Positions 11,479 through 23,450 are shown, counted from the first letter of the stretch. The stretch: 64,000 nucleotides of DNA from Tolypeutes matacus (GCA_026826555.1 JAKSZT010054458.1:5053020-5117019); one strand, 5' to 3'. The notes: generated from the letters alone by a model not told the origin. Numbers and translations are program-made.

Positions 11479-12129
11479 AATAGTAAAAATATAAGAAAGC
11501 TCTTCTTTTACAAAGTGCTTGGAATATGGTAATATATGGGAAAATTAAAAGTAATGTAAATTATGGATAATAGTTAATAGTAGTATTGTAATATTTTGAA
11601 ACAACTGCAAGAGGATATTATTTCAATACTAAGTATCAATTAGGGTGGTCAAAGGGGAACGGTATTTTTCATTTTGGAGAAATTAAAGTGTTCTAAAATT
11701 GACTGAAGTGATGGCTGAACAACTTTGTGATGAAAATAAAAGTCACTGACTGCACACTTTGGATTGTACAAATTATGGGACCATAAAACACAGGGAATCT
11801 AGTGGTGGATTATGGACTGTGGTTAATGGAAGAAAAATGAGAACATTTTCTCCTGAAAAATACAAAATATATAATACTAACATAGAGTGTTAATTGAGTG
11901 GATTGCGGGAAAATATGGGTTATAGTTAGGAAAAATATTTTGATGACATTTTTTCATAGTTTGTGGCAATTGTTTCACAATAATGCAAGGTGTTTTTTCT
12001 GGGGAGATGTATGGGAGCCTTGTATGATGACATGCATGTTTGTTTTGTAAATTAACAATTTTACTGTACATTTATTATTTATGTATATTCATTTATGAAT
12101 GATATACTCCAATGAAATTTTATTTTTAA

Positions 12130-13640
12130 AAGATTTTATTCTAATATATAGACAATCAAAATTTCTCCTTTGAACAACATATATAGTTAACCATATATAA
12201 ATCAGTGATGCTAATTACTTTCATAATGTCGCAATATTGTGCTATTGTCACTAGCATAAATTACGAAAAGTTTACAATCAACCCAAATAAGAACTCTGTA
12301 CAATTTAAACATCAATTCCCCATCGCCTAAACCCAACAAAGCCCCTGATATCTTATATTCTACATTTTAACACTATGAGTTTGTTTATTCTAATTTTTTC
12401 ATATCAGTGAGATCATACAATATTTGTCCTTTTATGTCTGGCTTATTTCACTCAAAGTGATATCTTCAAGGTTCACCAATATTGTTGTATGCATCAGAAC
12501 ATCATTGCTCTTTATGTCTGAATAATATTCATTGTATGTATAGCACATTTTGTTTATCCATTTATCCATTGATGGACATAGGTTGCTTCCATCTTTTGGC
12601 AGTTGTGAACAAGGCTGCTAAAAACACTAGTGTACAAATATCAATTTGAATGCCTGCTTTCAATTCTTTTGGTTATTTACCTATTAGTAGGATTGCAGGG
12701 TAATGTGGCAATTCTATATTTACCTTTTTGAGGAACTGCCAAATAGTTTTCCACAAAGGCTGTACCATTCTACAATCCCACCAACAGTAAAGGAGTGTTT
12801 CTATTTCTCTAAATCTTCTCTAACACTTTTCATTTTCTTTTTTTTTCTTAATAGCAATCATATTGGTGGGTGTGAAATGGTATCTCATTATGGTTTTGAT
12901 TTGCATTTCCTTGATAGCAAGTGATGTTGAGCACATTTTCATTTGCTTTTTAGACATCTGTACTTTCTCTTTGGAAAATGTGTATTCAAATCTTTTGCTA
13001 ATTTTTTAATTGTGTTGTTTGTATTTTTATTGTTGAATCATAAGATTTCTCTATATATTCTGGATATTAAACCTTTTTCTGATATGTCATTTCTAAATGT
13101 TTTTTTTCCATTGAGAGGATTGTCTTTTCACTTTCCAGATAATGTCCTTAGATGCACAAAGATACTTAATTTTTATGAAGTCCCATTTATTTATTTCTTT
13201 TTCTTTTGTTGCTTGTGTTTTGGATATAAAGTCTAAGAAATCATTGCCTGACAAGATCCCAAAGCTGCATCCCTACTTTTTCTTCTGGAAGTTTTATACT
13301 CCTGATTCTTATATTTAGGCTTTCATCCATTTTCTGTTAATTTTTTGTATATGTTTGAGATAGGATCCTTCCTTCATTCTCATGCATATGGATATCCAGT
13401 TCTCCAAGCACTATTGGTTAGAAAGACTTTTCTTTCCAAATTAAGTGGACTTGGCAACATTATCAAAAACCATTTGGCCATAGATGTGAGGGTATATTTC
13501 TGAACTCTCAATTCAATTCCATTCCTCTATATATCTATCTTTGTGCCAGAACCATGCTGCTTTGACCAAACTAGCTTTTTAATAGCTTTAAAGTCAGGAA
13601 GTGTGAATTCTCCATCTTCCTTTTTACTTATCAAGATGGT
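12130..13640 (-). mobile_element. L1 LINE fragment (ORF2 C-terminus and 3' UTR)
   Basis: Read on the minus strand, this carries the end of L1 ORF2 followed by its 3' UTR. Plus-strand hallmarks are 'TGTCTGGCTTATTTCACTC', 'GATGGACATAGGTTGC' and 'TTCCACAAAGGCTGTACC'. It abuts the 3' end of the preceding L1 on the left. On the right it ends at 'AAGATGGTTTTGG', directly against a plus-strand L1. Because both this piece and its right neighbour contain the ORF2 C-terminus, they are not the two arms of one twin-primed insertion. Confidence 0.85.
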
Positions 13641-14558
13641 TTTGGTCACAGAACAAGTCTCCACAAATTTAGAAAGATTGAAATCATGTAAATAATTTAC
13701 CTAATCACAATGGAAGGAAGCTGGAAATTAATAATGGACAGAGAACCAAAATAGGCACAAATATATGGAAGTTAAACAACCCACTCTTAAACAATCAGTG
13801 GGTCAAGGAGAAAATTTCAAAAGAAACCAGTAACTACCTAAAAACAAATGAAAATTAAAACAAAACATATTAAAACTTATAGGATGCAGCTAAAGCAGTG
13901 CTAAAAGGGAAATTTATAGTCACAAAAGGCTATAATAAAAAAGAAGAAATATCTAAAATCAAAGACCTAACTGTACAGCTGAAAGAACTAGAAAAATAAC
14001 AACAAACTAATCCTAAAGCAAGCAGGAGGAAGGAAACAACAAAGATTAGAGAAAAATTAAATGAATTTAAGAATTAAAAAAACACTAGAAAAAGTTTAAC
14101 AAAACCAATAGCTTATTCTTTGTGTGGATTAAGAAAATTGACAAAACTCTTAGGCAGATTTATGAAGAAAAAAGAGAGAAGATTCAAATAAATAAAATAA
14201 AAAATGAAAGAAAGGATATCACAACTAATCTCACCAAAACAAATTTCTATCATAAGAGGCTATTTTGAAAAATTGTATGCCAAGAAGATGGATAACAGAA
14301 GAAATGGAAAAATTTCTAGAAACACGCAAGCAAGCTACATTGACAAAAGAAGAAATAGAAGAATTCAATAGATCCATCACAAGTAATGAGATTGAATTAG
14401 TCATCAAAAACCTCCCAACCTTTCTACAAACCATTCTTGAAAGAACACCAATCCTACTTAAAACTCTTCTAAAAAATGAAAATGGAGGGAACATTACCTA
14501 ACTCATTTTATGATGCCAACATCACCCTAATAACAAAGCCACATAAAAATGCCACAAG

Positions 14559-14760
14559 AGGGGACCAGATGTGGCTCAAGCAGGTGGGCACCCACCTCCC
14601 ACATGGGAGGTCCTTGGTTTGGTTCCCAGTGACTCTTAAAGAAAATGAGCAATCAACAAGCAAAATATACTAAAAAACAATAACAACAACATTGAATAGT
14701 ACAATTTTAAAAATGTGTGAATTATAAGATTTGTGAACTATATATCAATAATTTTTTTTT
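14559..14760 (+). mobile_element. tRNA-derived SINE with an unusual 3' extension
   Basis: The tRNA-like head (GTGGCTCAAGCAGG, CCCACATGGGAGGTCC) is followed by a short A-rich link, then about 80 bp of AT-rich sequence (AAATGTGTGAATTATAAG) ending in a T run rather than a plain poly(A). A perfect 13-bp target-site duplication AAAATGCCACAAG (14546-14558 and 14761-14773) shows the whole 202 bp inserted as one unit. Confidence 0.9.
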
Positions 14761-16104
14761 AAAATGCCACAAGGAAAGAAAACTACAGACCAATCTCTCT
14801 AATGGATTTTGATGCTAAAATCCCCAACAAAATACTTGCTAATCATATTCAACAACTCATCAAATGAACTATATACCATGATCAAGTGGGTTTTATTCTA
14901 TGTATGCAAGCATGGTTCAACATAAGAAAATCATTCAATGTAATATACCACACTAACAGAATGATAGAGAAAAAAAAAATCATATGGTCATCTGTACTGA
15001 CACAGAAAAAAACAAGATGCAGTATCATTTATTGATAAAAATTTTAAAAGATAGGAATAAAAAGAAACTGTCTAAACATAATAAAGGGTATCTGTGAAAA
15101 AACCCACAGCTAACATCATACTCAATGATGAAATGCTAAAGTCTTTCCCTCTAAGATTTGGAAAAAGACAAGGATGCCCACTGTCCCCACTCTCATTTAA
15201 CATTGTATTAAAAGTGCTTGCTTAAGCACTTAAGCAAGGAAAAAAAAAAGAAAAGGAATCCAATTTGGAAAGGAAGAAGTAAAACTTTCACTATTTGCAA
15301 ATGGTATGGTTTTGTATGTAGAAAGCCCCCAAAAATCTACAGCTAATCTTCTAGACCTGATAAACAAGTTCAGTAGAATGGCACGATATAAGATAAGCGC
15401 AAAAATTACTCACATTTCTGTACACTAATAGCAAACAATCTGAGGAGGAAATCAAGAAAAATATTCCATTTATATTAGTATCTAAAAGAATCAAATATCT
15501 AGGAATAAATATAACTAAGAATATAAAGGACTTGTGCATGGATAACTACACAAAGAAGACCTAAATAAATGAAAGAATATTCCATGTTCATGGATTGGAA
15601 GACCAAAAATCATTAAGATTGCTGCGAATCTGAATTGATTTACAGACTTAAAGCAATTGATATAAAAATTACAACGGCATTTTTTACTGAACTGGAAAAG
15701 TCAATTATGAAAAATTTTTTGAAAGGACAGGACCTCAAATAACAAAAAATACATTGAAAATAAAACACAACTGGATGAATCATGCTACCTGACTTTAAAG
15801 CATATTACAAAATTACAGTATTCAAATCTGCATGATATGGGCACAAGGATAGACGTACTGACCAGTGGAACCAAACTGAGAGTTCTGATATACACCAACA
15901 CATTTACAGCCAACTGATATTTGACAAGGCCACAAAGCCCACTCAACTGGGACAAAATAGCCTCTTCAATAAATGGTCCTGGGAGAAATGGATATTCATA
16001 TCTGAAAGAATGAGAGAGGATCACCACCTCATGCCTCATACAAAATTAACTCAAGCTGCGTCAAAGACCTAAGTATAAGAGCCAAGTTCATACATCTTCT
16101 AGAA

Positions 16105-16339
16105 CAGGGATTCTTAACCTTTTTTGTTCCATGGACCACTTTGCTAGTTAGGTGAAATGAAAACTACAGTAATTTATTTATTGCATGAATTCATAAGTGA
16201 AGAAAATACCAGATTTCCATTAGAGGTCAAAGAAAAGAAAGAATATAAGTTGGTTTTTAAAAAATTCAAGCTCACAGACCCCTTGAAATCTTTCCTTGTA
16301 CCCCTTAATTGTCTGCAGACCTATGGTTAAGAACTCCTG
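16105..16339. mobile_element. Short hAT-type non-autonomous DNA transposon
   Basis: Terminal inverted repeats are CAGGGATTCTTAACC and GGTTAAGAACTCCTG. Flanking 8-bp sequences TTCTAGAA (16097-16104) and TCCTAGAA (16340-16347) match at seven of eight positions, the hAT-type duplication. It lies inside L1 ORF2, so it moved after that L1 inserted. It has no coding capacity. Confidence 0.9.
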
Positions 16340-17159
16340 TCCTAGAAGATAATGTAGGTAAATATTTCTGAGCTCTTGTAGTAGGAGAAGATTTCATATA
16401 TTTTATACCCAAAGCACTAACAATTAAATTAAAAAAAAGATAAATGGGACCTCTTCGAAATTAAAAACGTTTGCTCTTCAAAGAAGTTTGTCAAGAAAGT
16501 AAAAAGACAGCCTACCCAGTGGATGACAATATTTGAAAACCATTTATCTAATAAACTTCAAATGCTCAGGATATATAAAGAAATCCTACATCTCAAAAAT
16601 AATGACAATCCATTTTTAAAATGGGTAAGAGATTTGAATAGACACTTTTCCAAATAAGCAATACGTATGGCTAAAAAACACCTGAAAAGATTCTCAACAT
16701 TACTAGCTATTAGGGAAATGCAAATCAAAACTACAGTGAAAAATATTGTCTTACACCTATTAGACTGGCTGCTATTTTAAAAACCCAGAAAACTACAAGT
16801 GTTGGAGAGGAAGTAAAGAAAAGGGAACACTCTCTCACTGCTAGTGGGAATGTAGAACGTTGCAGCCATTAAAAGAATGATTTTGTGGTTCCTCAGGAAG
16901 CTAACTATAGAATTGTCATATAAGCCAGCAATCCCACTTCTGGGCATATACCCAGAAGGACTGAAAGTAGTGACATGAACAAAAATATGTATACCAATGT
17001 TCATAGCAGCATTATTCACTATTGCCAAAAGTTGGAAGCAACCTCAGTGTACATCAATGGCTGAATGGATAAACAACATACAAGGGAATTTTACTCCGGT
17101 ATAAGAAGGAATGAAGTATTGACATATGAGACAACATGGATGAATCTTGAGGAGACTCA

Positions 17160-18990
17160 CAGAGGTAGAATCTGGAAGATAAGTTACCAGGAGATAGGAA
17201 GGGAATAGAGAGTGGTGAGCCAAAGTTCAATCTGGGCAGAAACTATGATAAGGTGGAAGAGGTGGTTTGGCAGTGGATGGCAGTAGTGATGGTGGCACAG
17301 GGATGTGAGTGAAATCAGCAGTGCTGAAAAATGAGGGTGAGCAGGGCTGGGGGGTAGGTTGGGCTATCCATGGAAATGGGGGACGGGCTGGAGGAGAGAA
17401 GAGTTGTACTTTGGGGAGGTAGATTACTGTGGTTGAGAATACAATTCTGGGAATGTTCTTTTGACAAATAGGGCAGGGAAGGGTCAATAGTAAAGGGTAC
17501 CACTGGTGGGGAGATGTGTAGGAAAGAGTGTATCTGTGACATGCTTCTATGGAATATGTATGTGTTCATCTTGTCATAGGGTGTTATCTCAGTGGGTGGA
17601 GAGCCACATCATAAACAACAGAATATTAAACCCCCATCCTAGGGAGTCCAGCTACATTCTCAAATAAAAAATCTCAAGTACAGAAGCAATGCCTAATAAA
17701 AAGAAAACAGATCAATTTGTCAAGACCTCAATATTAATGCATATGAATATAAACCTTATTTTTGTAATGTTAAAATTTAGACTAATAGTAACTATAGTTC
17801 AGAGTTACCTCCTGAAAACCTCCTTGTTACTCAAATGTGGCCACTCTCTAAGTCAAACTCAGCAAAAAATGCACTACTTCTCTGCCCCCCAGCATGGGTC
17901 ATGACTTCCGGGGATGAGCCTTCTGGGCACAAAGAGATCAATACCAAATACCAACCAGCAATGCATTTGGAAAAAGGCTTTGACAAAAAGGGAGAAACGT
18001 CAAATACAAAAGAGTTTTTATGGCTAAGAGATTTCAAAATGAGTCAGGAAGTCATTCTACAGGTTACAATCTTGTGTGTCTCAGGCAGCTCTGACTAACT
18101 GCCACTGTGAACAAAGCCTCAAATAGGGATGCTCCTGAGGGCTCTAAAGCCATCTGGACACTATAGACAAGGAAAACAACCCCTTGAAATCAGCAACCTC
18201 TCAGTGGGCCTTACCTTAGAATATATGATAACCTATTTCCCCAATGTTACATAATTAGTCTCATTTTTAATTTCCCTATACGTAATCTTCTCTCTTTTAT
18301 TTGAGTCTATAATTAACACTATACTCATAAAATATAGGTCTCAGAGACTTAAATCTTCAGTCTGTTCATATGCCAGTTAAGCCCTGAATCTAAGCAGAGT
18401 TGCAGCCAACATCTACTCTCCAGTTCATCGGACTTGCCAAGGACAACTAACAAAATGTAGATGATGGACAACTCCTATGCAAGAAAACATAGAGTATCTA
18501 CAACTGCAAGTAAAACAGTTCCTTCTATCGGCCACATAAGATCTAAACCCCCTCTCAATCTGAGGCAGAGTGGGCATCACCATCCCAACATCCTCAAGAT
18601 TGAGGAATCAGCAAATATAAGGGGGCAGGGAATGTAACCACAGACAAAGTATACTTATTAATATTGTATTAATGGAAGAATATGTAACAATGATATAAAG
18701 ATAGTGGTTACCAGAGGTTCTGAGGGGAGGAGGAGGGAGTAATAAGATGAAAAATAAGGCATTTTAGGGCATTGGACTTAAGTGTAAACCACAATGTAAA
18801 CTATAGACCTTGGTTTGTAGCAATGCTTCCATAATATTTATCAGTTGTAACAAATGTACCATATAACTGTTAAATGTTATTAATAGAGGAAGATGTGGGA
18901 CAGGGAAGCACAAGGTATATGGGAATGACTTACACTTTCAATGTAATTATTCTGTTATCTAAGACCTCTTTAAAATTTAAGTTTATTATA
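17160..18990 (+). other. Long L1 3' UTR with a G-rich segment
   Basis: After ORF2 the element continues for about 1.8 kb. A purine-rich, G-rich block (17160-17480, many GGG and GGTGG runs) is followed by unique-looking transcribed sequence and an end near 18990 (AAGTTTATTATATTGAAAAAG). A piece of the same UTR is at 2277-2425. Open frames here on both strands are chance. Confidence 0.6.
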
Positions 18991-19504
18991 TTGAAAAAGA
19001 GCCAATCTTGAAAATGGCAATTTCTATACTTTATTGTGTTTGCTTATGTTACTGTTCATCCATATTCATTTCAGCCTCTGTGTTCTTTGAAGGCATATAC
19101 TGTGTTCATTAATATATCAATAAAGCCTAGGATGGGAAGAATACTCAGAAATAACACTTAAATGAGTAATTGTACTTTCAGTTAATTGACTCTGATCACT
19201 ACCAATTCAAAGTTTTTAAGTTTATCTTTTTCTTTGAAATCTATATCAGTCTTTTTCCACTTTTATTTCTGCAATCAATCATAGGGTCTATTTTATTCAC
19301 TTGATCATAGAAAAGGGAATTGAGTTATTAAACATCATTGAAACCAATAATGAGCACACATTTTATGATGAACATGTTCTGAGATTGCATAGGAAAGAAG
19401 AAATAGGTATTGGTATCATTGCTTTCTTTAAGAACATTAGTTGAGTTAGCTAAAATTATTCATTGAGCATAGACACTGAATCTGGGATTTTTCCCACATA
19501 AATA
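18991..19504. other. No gene seen; possible L2/MIR scrap at 19050-19175
   Basis: The phrase 'TTTGAAGGCATATACTGTG' followed by 'CAATAAAGCCTAGGA' resembles the 3' end of an old L2 or MIR-type element. The rest is unique-looking. Confidence 0.4.
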
Positions 19505-20230
19505 TTTCTGAAATATATACCATATATCCGGTAAGGGTTTGGTTTCCCTGTTATATAAAGAGATCTTACAACTCAAGGATAAAAAGACAAGCTACCCAAT
19601 TAAAAAAACAGACCAAAGACTTGAATAGACATTTCTTCAAAGAGGAAATACAAATGGCCAAAAAACACATGAAAAAAATGTTCAACATCATTACCTATTA
19701 AGGAAAAGCAGATCAAAACTACATTGAGATATCATTTCATATCTTCTAGAATGAGTATTATGACAAAAACAGAAAACTATAAGTGCTGGAGAGGATGTGG
19801 AGAAAGAGAAACCCTTCTTCACTGTTGATGGGAATGTAGAATGGTGCAGCCTCTGTGGAAGACAGTTTGGCAGTATCTCAAGAAACTAAATATAGAACTG
19901 CCATATGATCCAACAATCCTGTTACTAGGAATATATTCAGAAAAATTGAAAGCATGGACACAAACTGACATTTGCATAATGATGTTTGATGTTCATAGCA
20001 GCATTATTCACAATTGCAAAAGTATGGAAACAACCCAAATGTCCACAACAGATGTGTGGATAAGCAAAATGTATTATATACATACAATTGAATACTGTGT
20101 AGCTGAAAGAAGAAATGAAATTGGGATGCATGTGACGATATAGATGAACCTTGAAAACATTATGTTTAGTGAAATAGGTCATACACAAAAGGACAAATAT
20201 TGTATGAGCTCACTAATATGAACTAAAACC
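19505..20230 (+). pseudogene. L1 ORF2 C-terminal remnant
   Basis: The 100-residue frame at 19841-20143 reads [22 protein letters not shown]..., then LLLGIYSEK, the conserved C-terminal segment of mammalian L1 ORF2. The usual Cys-rich end is degraded. This is a dead fragment. Confidence 0.8.
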
Positions 20231-21205
20231 ATAAGTAAACTTATGGTGGTAAAATATAGAATATAGGGTACTAGGAAATTGAATGTGGGTTGAGAATGAG
20301 AGCTGATGCTTAATGTATGGAGAATTTTTAATAAGGTTTATTGTAAATGTGTGGAAATGAATTAAGTTGACAGCAATACATTTTAGTGAGTATAACACTG
20401 ATGATTTATAAATGTGATTGTGGCTGACAGAGGTAGTCTGTGGATATAGTATTTCAATGGAAAGGAAGCTAGAGATAATGTAGGAATTGTATATCATAGT
20501 GGCTGTGGTAGTGGATGAAGATTGTCATTAATATTATCAATTTAAGCATGTTCTTCCTTTACAAAGTGTTAAGTATATGATGATACATCGAAAATTACAA
20601 GTAATGTAACTTATGGATTATAGTTATCAGTAATATTGTCATTTTTCAGCATGGCAAAGAAGATATATCATTTCTAAAGGACAATGATAGTGGGGTGTAA
20701 GGGATATGGGATTTTTCATTTTTGAGTAATGAAAATGTTCTAAAATTGACTAAGGTGATGACAGCACAACTGTGTGATGAAAATGAGAGCCACTGAGTTT
20801 ACACTTTGAATATATTGTACAAAGCATGGGACTATATAATACAATGAATCCTGAGGTGGAATGTGGACTGTGGTTAACAGAACAAATATGAGAACATTCT
20901 CTCATGAACTATAACAAGTACATAATACTAGAACAGGGTGTCATTAACTGGGTGGTTTGGGGGAAAATACCCCAAATGTAAGATATTAGCTATAGTTAAT
21001 AGTAATGTTTTGATAATATTCTTTCACAAATTATAAAAATTGTTTCACAATAATGGAAGGTGGTGGTGATGGGGTAATGTATGGGAATGCTGTATGATGT
21101 TATGCACGTTTGTTCTGTAAGTTCACAACTTATATTCAACATTTATTGTTTATGGATGCTCATGTATAAATGATAAATTTCAATTGTGAAAAAAGTTAAT
21201 AAAAA
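19505..21205 (+). mobile_element. L1 LINE, 5'-truncated 3' end
   Basis: This starts abruptly within ORF2 (CCATATATCCGGTAAGGG) and runs through the ORF2 C-terminus into a 3' UTR closely matching 11030-12125 (AAATGTGATTGTGGCTGA). It ends in an A-rich tail near 21205. Truncation at the 5' side is the usual product of target-primed reverse transcription. Confidence 0.85.
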
Positions 21206-22254
21206 AGAAATACTTTCATAAAGAAACTTTTTCCAAACAAATATCTCAGATACAGTTGTAATCTACAAAATCATATTGGTTTTAAAACCTGTGGTCACTA
21301 GATGAAGTATATTAATTACTCTTCACCAAACAGGCTGTATTCTATTTATGCAACTCATGAGTTTCTGGAAAATTATACATAAATAACATATTATAAATTA
21401 AAAAATGCATATGCTAAACATTGTTCATTAAAGATATTTGAATTGAGGTCCTGGTAAAAATAAATTAACCTTTTCTTTTTAAATTTTACTACCAAATATC
21501 TGTATTTTATAGAGAAGCATCCTTAATTATGTAGGGATGAGAAAGAAATGACATTCTGAATTACACTTTTAGAAAGATTTGGCAAAAAATGAGAATAAAT
21601 AGACAAAGTATGTATGGTAAAATCATTTTAATTTTTGAAATTTGGTGATGGATGGATGTGGGATTATTTAATATTTAGGGTATGAAAAATATAATATTTT
21701 TTTAAAAAGGGAAATGTACTTGTTTTACTTGTTTTATTTTTTTAGGGCTATTGCAGTGCTATGTATAGCATTATATTTGGCCAGAGCCAAAGTGACATTT
21801 GATGAAACAAGGTTATATCTAGCAGCTTATGGGGAGTTAATTCATAGCAGCAATTACATAAATTAAACAGATGGCAAATCTAATGAGTAATAGGTTTGCT
21901 ATAATAAAAAAGAATTTACATTTTTAATTATACAATATCTTTCCTTTGTTATCCTTAAAATACGATATTAAGCCTATACAAATATTAAATACCCCCATAC
22001 TCCAGGATTCATATTTTGCATGTTCTGAATTGTTTACAGATATGTAATCATCAGCATAATAAAAAGGGAATCAATATTTATTCCTGGCTTACAGATTGAA
22101 AGCTTTCATAAAATAATTATTTAACTGAATTTAATTTTTTTGTCTTCCTCAGTCATAGCCAACTATTATTATTTAAATGAAAACTAAAAACAGTAATATT
22201 ATTAAAGAAAATTTTACTCTACTTGGTAATAAAAATAGCATAAAAAGTATCCAG
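21206..22254. other. Unique DNA with a possible conserved block at 21735-21900
   Basis: No repeat is recognised. At 21735-21900 the sequence is richer in balanced composition than its surroundings. A pyrimidine tract ending in TTTTTTTAG (ending 21748) precedes a 40-codon open frame. This may be a conserved non-coding element or a cryptic exon; see findings. No gene is claimed. Confidence 0.35.
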
Positions 22255-22346
22255 GGGAGCCATTGTAGCTCAGTGGTTGAGCACCAGCTTCCCACAAACA
22301 GGGTCCCAGATTCAGTCCCCAGCCTTGGTACCTAACCTCTCAAAAT
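22255..22346 (+). mobile_element. tRNA-derived SINE monomer
   Basis: The head reads GTAGCTCAGTGGTTGAGCAC with CAGGGTCCCAGATTCAGTCC, then a short tail. A 7-bp duplication TATCCAG flanks it (22248-22254 and 22347-22353). Confidence 0.8.
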
Positions 22347-22389
22347 TATCCAGTATGTACCAAATTTTACAAAAGTTATATATATGTAA

Positions 22390-22934
22390 TATGTTAGTCA
22401 TCCAGAGAGGTGCTGATGCAAAGTATCAGAAACTTATTGGCTTTTATAAAGGTTATTTATTTGGGGTATAAACTTACAGTTACAAAGCCCTAAAGAGTAC
22501 AACTCAAGGCTGCTTTCTCACCAAAGTCAGTTGCCACATGTCGAAGCAAGATGACTGGTGATCACTCCCTGGTCTCTCTTTCCTTCTTCTTCCTCTCCAT
22601 TCTCTTCGGCTGCAAATTATCAGGTGAATGGCTCATCTTTTCCCTGGATTTAGCTGTTTGAGCCTTCTCTCCTCTGGCATCTATGGAGCTCTCTCTCTTC
22701 CTGTGTCTTCTTGAGTGAGTGTCTGTTTATATCAGCCCACCAAGTCGGCAAGGATTCACCTAAAGTCATGCCCTACTGATGTGGATAAATCAAAGCCCTA
22801 ATCTTAACATAATTTAATCAAAGACATCTCAGATGAATCTAATCCAATCAAAGGGTGTGACACCCAGAGGAATAGATTAGTTTACAAGCATAATCTCTCT
22901 TTTGGAGATTCATAATTAATCTCAAACTGCCACA
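22390..22934 (-). mobile_element. ERVL/MaLR-type solo LTR
   Basis: Same family and orientation as the LTR at 6387-7066. Near the left end it has GTTAGTCATCCAGAGAGG, then AGGTTATTTATTTGGGGT, and it ends CTCAAACTGCCACA. The AATAAA-type signal lies on the minus strand near 22450. A 5-bp target duplication is not clear. A short open frame at 22277-22471 spans this LTR and the SINE and is not a gene. Confidence 0.8.
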
Positions 22935-23450
22935 CCTAATAAGCACTATGCTTTGAAACAAATAAAAAGTTTGTACTAAGCCATTTTCCTTTATTTTTTC
23001 ATTTTTTATAGTTTTAGTATTTTTTCTGTTATGTTATATTATTTATCAACTTAGGTAGACACTTGCTTAACAGAGGTGTAATTAATTTATTCCACTGCAT
23101 TCATTTGTGCCTAAAAAAATGTGGATTTCATGATTTCTATTATAAAAGCTATTTATTTGCCTAACAGAAGTTCAGGCATTATAAAGATTCCACCTTGATG
23201 AAATTCAATTTTTATTATTTTATTGCAATATGTTTGTAGTTATCTAATCTCAGTGTTTTGTATTTCTATCATTTAATATTTGATTAAAATGCACCTAATC
23301 AATAAGACATAATAATAGTGAACAATAATGAACACTCCAACTTAAGAACAAGAACAATATGAATAATTATGCAGCTATCTTAATCCATTACCTACCACAC
23401 AAGAAGCAACTACATTCCTGACTTTTGTGGTTAGAGTTATCTAATTTTCT
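22935..23450. other. No gene seen
   Basis: AT-rich DNA between the LTR and the minus-strand L1. No open frame or repeat is recognised. Confidence 0.4.

Larger units (their letters stand above)
5262..12125 (+). mobile_element. L1 LINE, nearly full length but lacking the endonuclease part, with three nested insertions
   Basis: Leader-like sequence (5262-5990) is followed by a coiled-coil ORF1 remnant. ORF2 follows from just upstream of the reverse transcriptase through the C-terminus, and then a 3' UTR ending near 12125. Nested in it are an LTR (6387-7066), an hAT miniature element (10806-11018) and a SINE (11302-11478). ORF1 passes into ORF2 near 7585, with the endonuclease region missing. 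Many stops and frameshifts show it is dead. An A/T-rich expansion at 9938-9971 lies inside ORF2. The 3' UTR matches the L1 at 19505-21205. Confidence 0.85.
13643..17160 (+). pseudogene. L1 ORF2 remnant
   Basis: Coding-like sequence is broken by stops and two insertions. At 14265-14501 a frame reads EEFNRSITSNEIELVIKNLP, the segment preceding the RT fingers. DNA blocks for the RT palm follow at 15170-15330 (GATGCCCACTGTCCCCACTC; the catalytic segment reads TTTGCAAATGGTATG, so the normal FADD Asp-Asp pair is altered). The C-terminal domain ends near 17100. No functional product is possible. Confidence 0.8.
13643..18990 (+). mobile_element. L1 LINE, 5'-truncated, with long 3' UTR
   Basis: This runs from the ORF2 segment just upstream of the reverse transcriptase (AGAACAAGTCTCCAC at 13650) through the C-terminus (about 17160) and a 1.8-kb 3' UTR. 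Nested in it are a SINE (14559-14760) and an hAT miniature element (16105-16339). The left end falls at the same ORF2 position as the deletion junction in the L1 at 5262-12125. Confidence 0.85.

Noticed and set aside
12130..18990. Twin-priming inversion of one L1
   Set aside because: The minus and plus pieces both contain the ORF2 C-terminus and a 3' UTR, so they overlap in content and must come from two elements.
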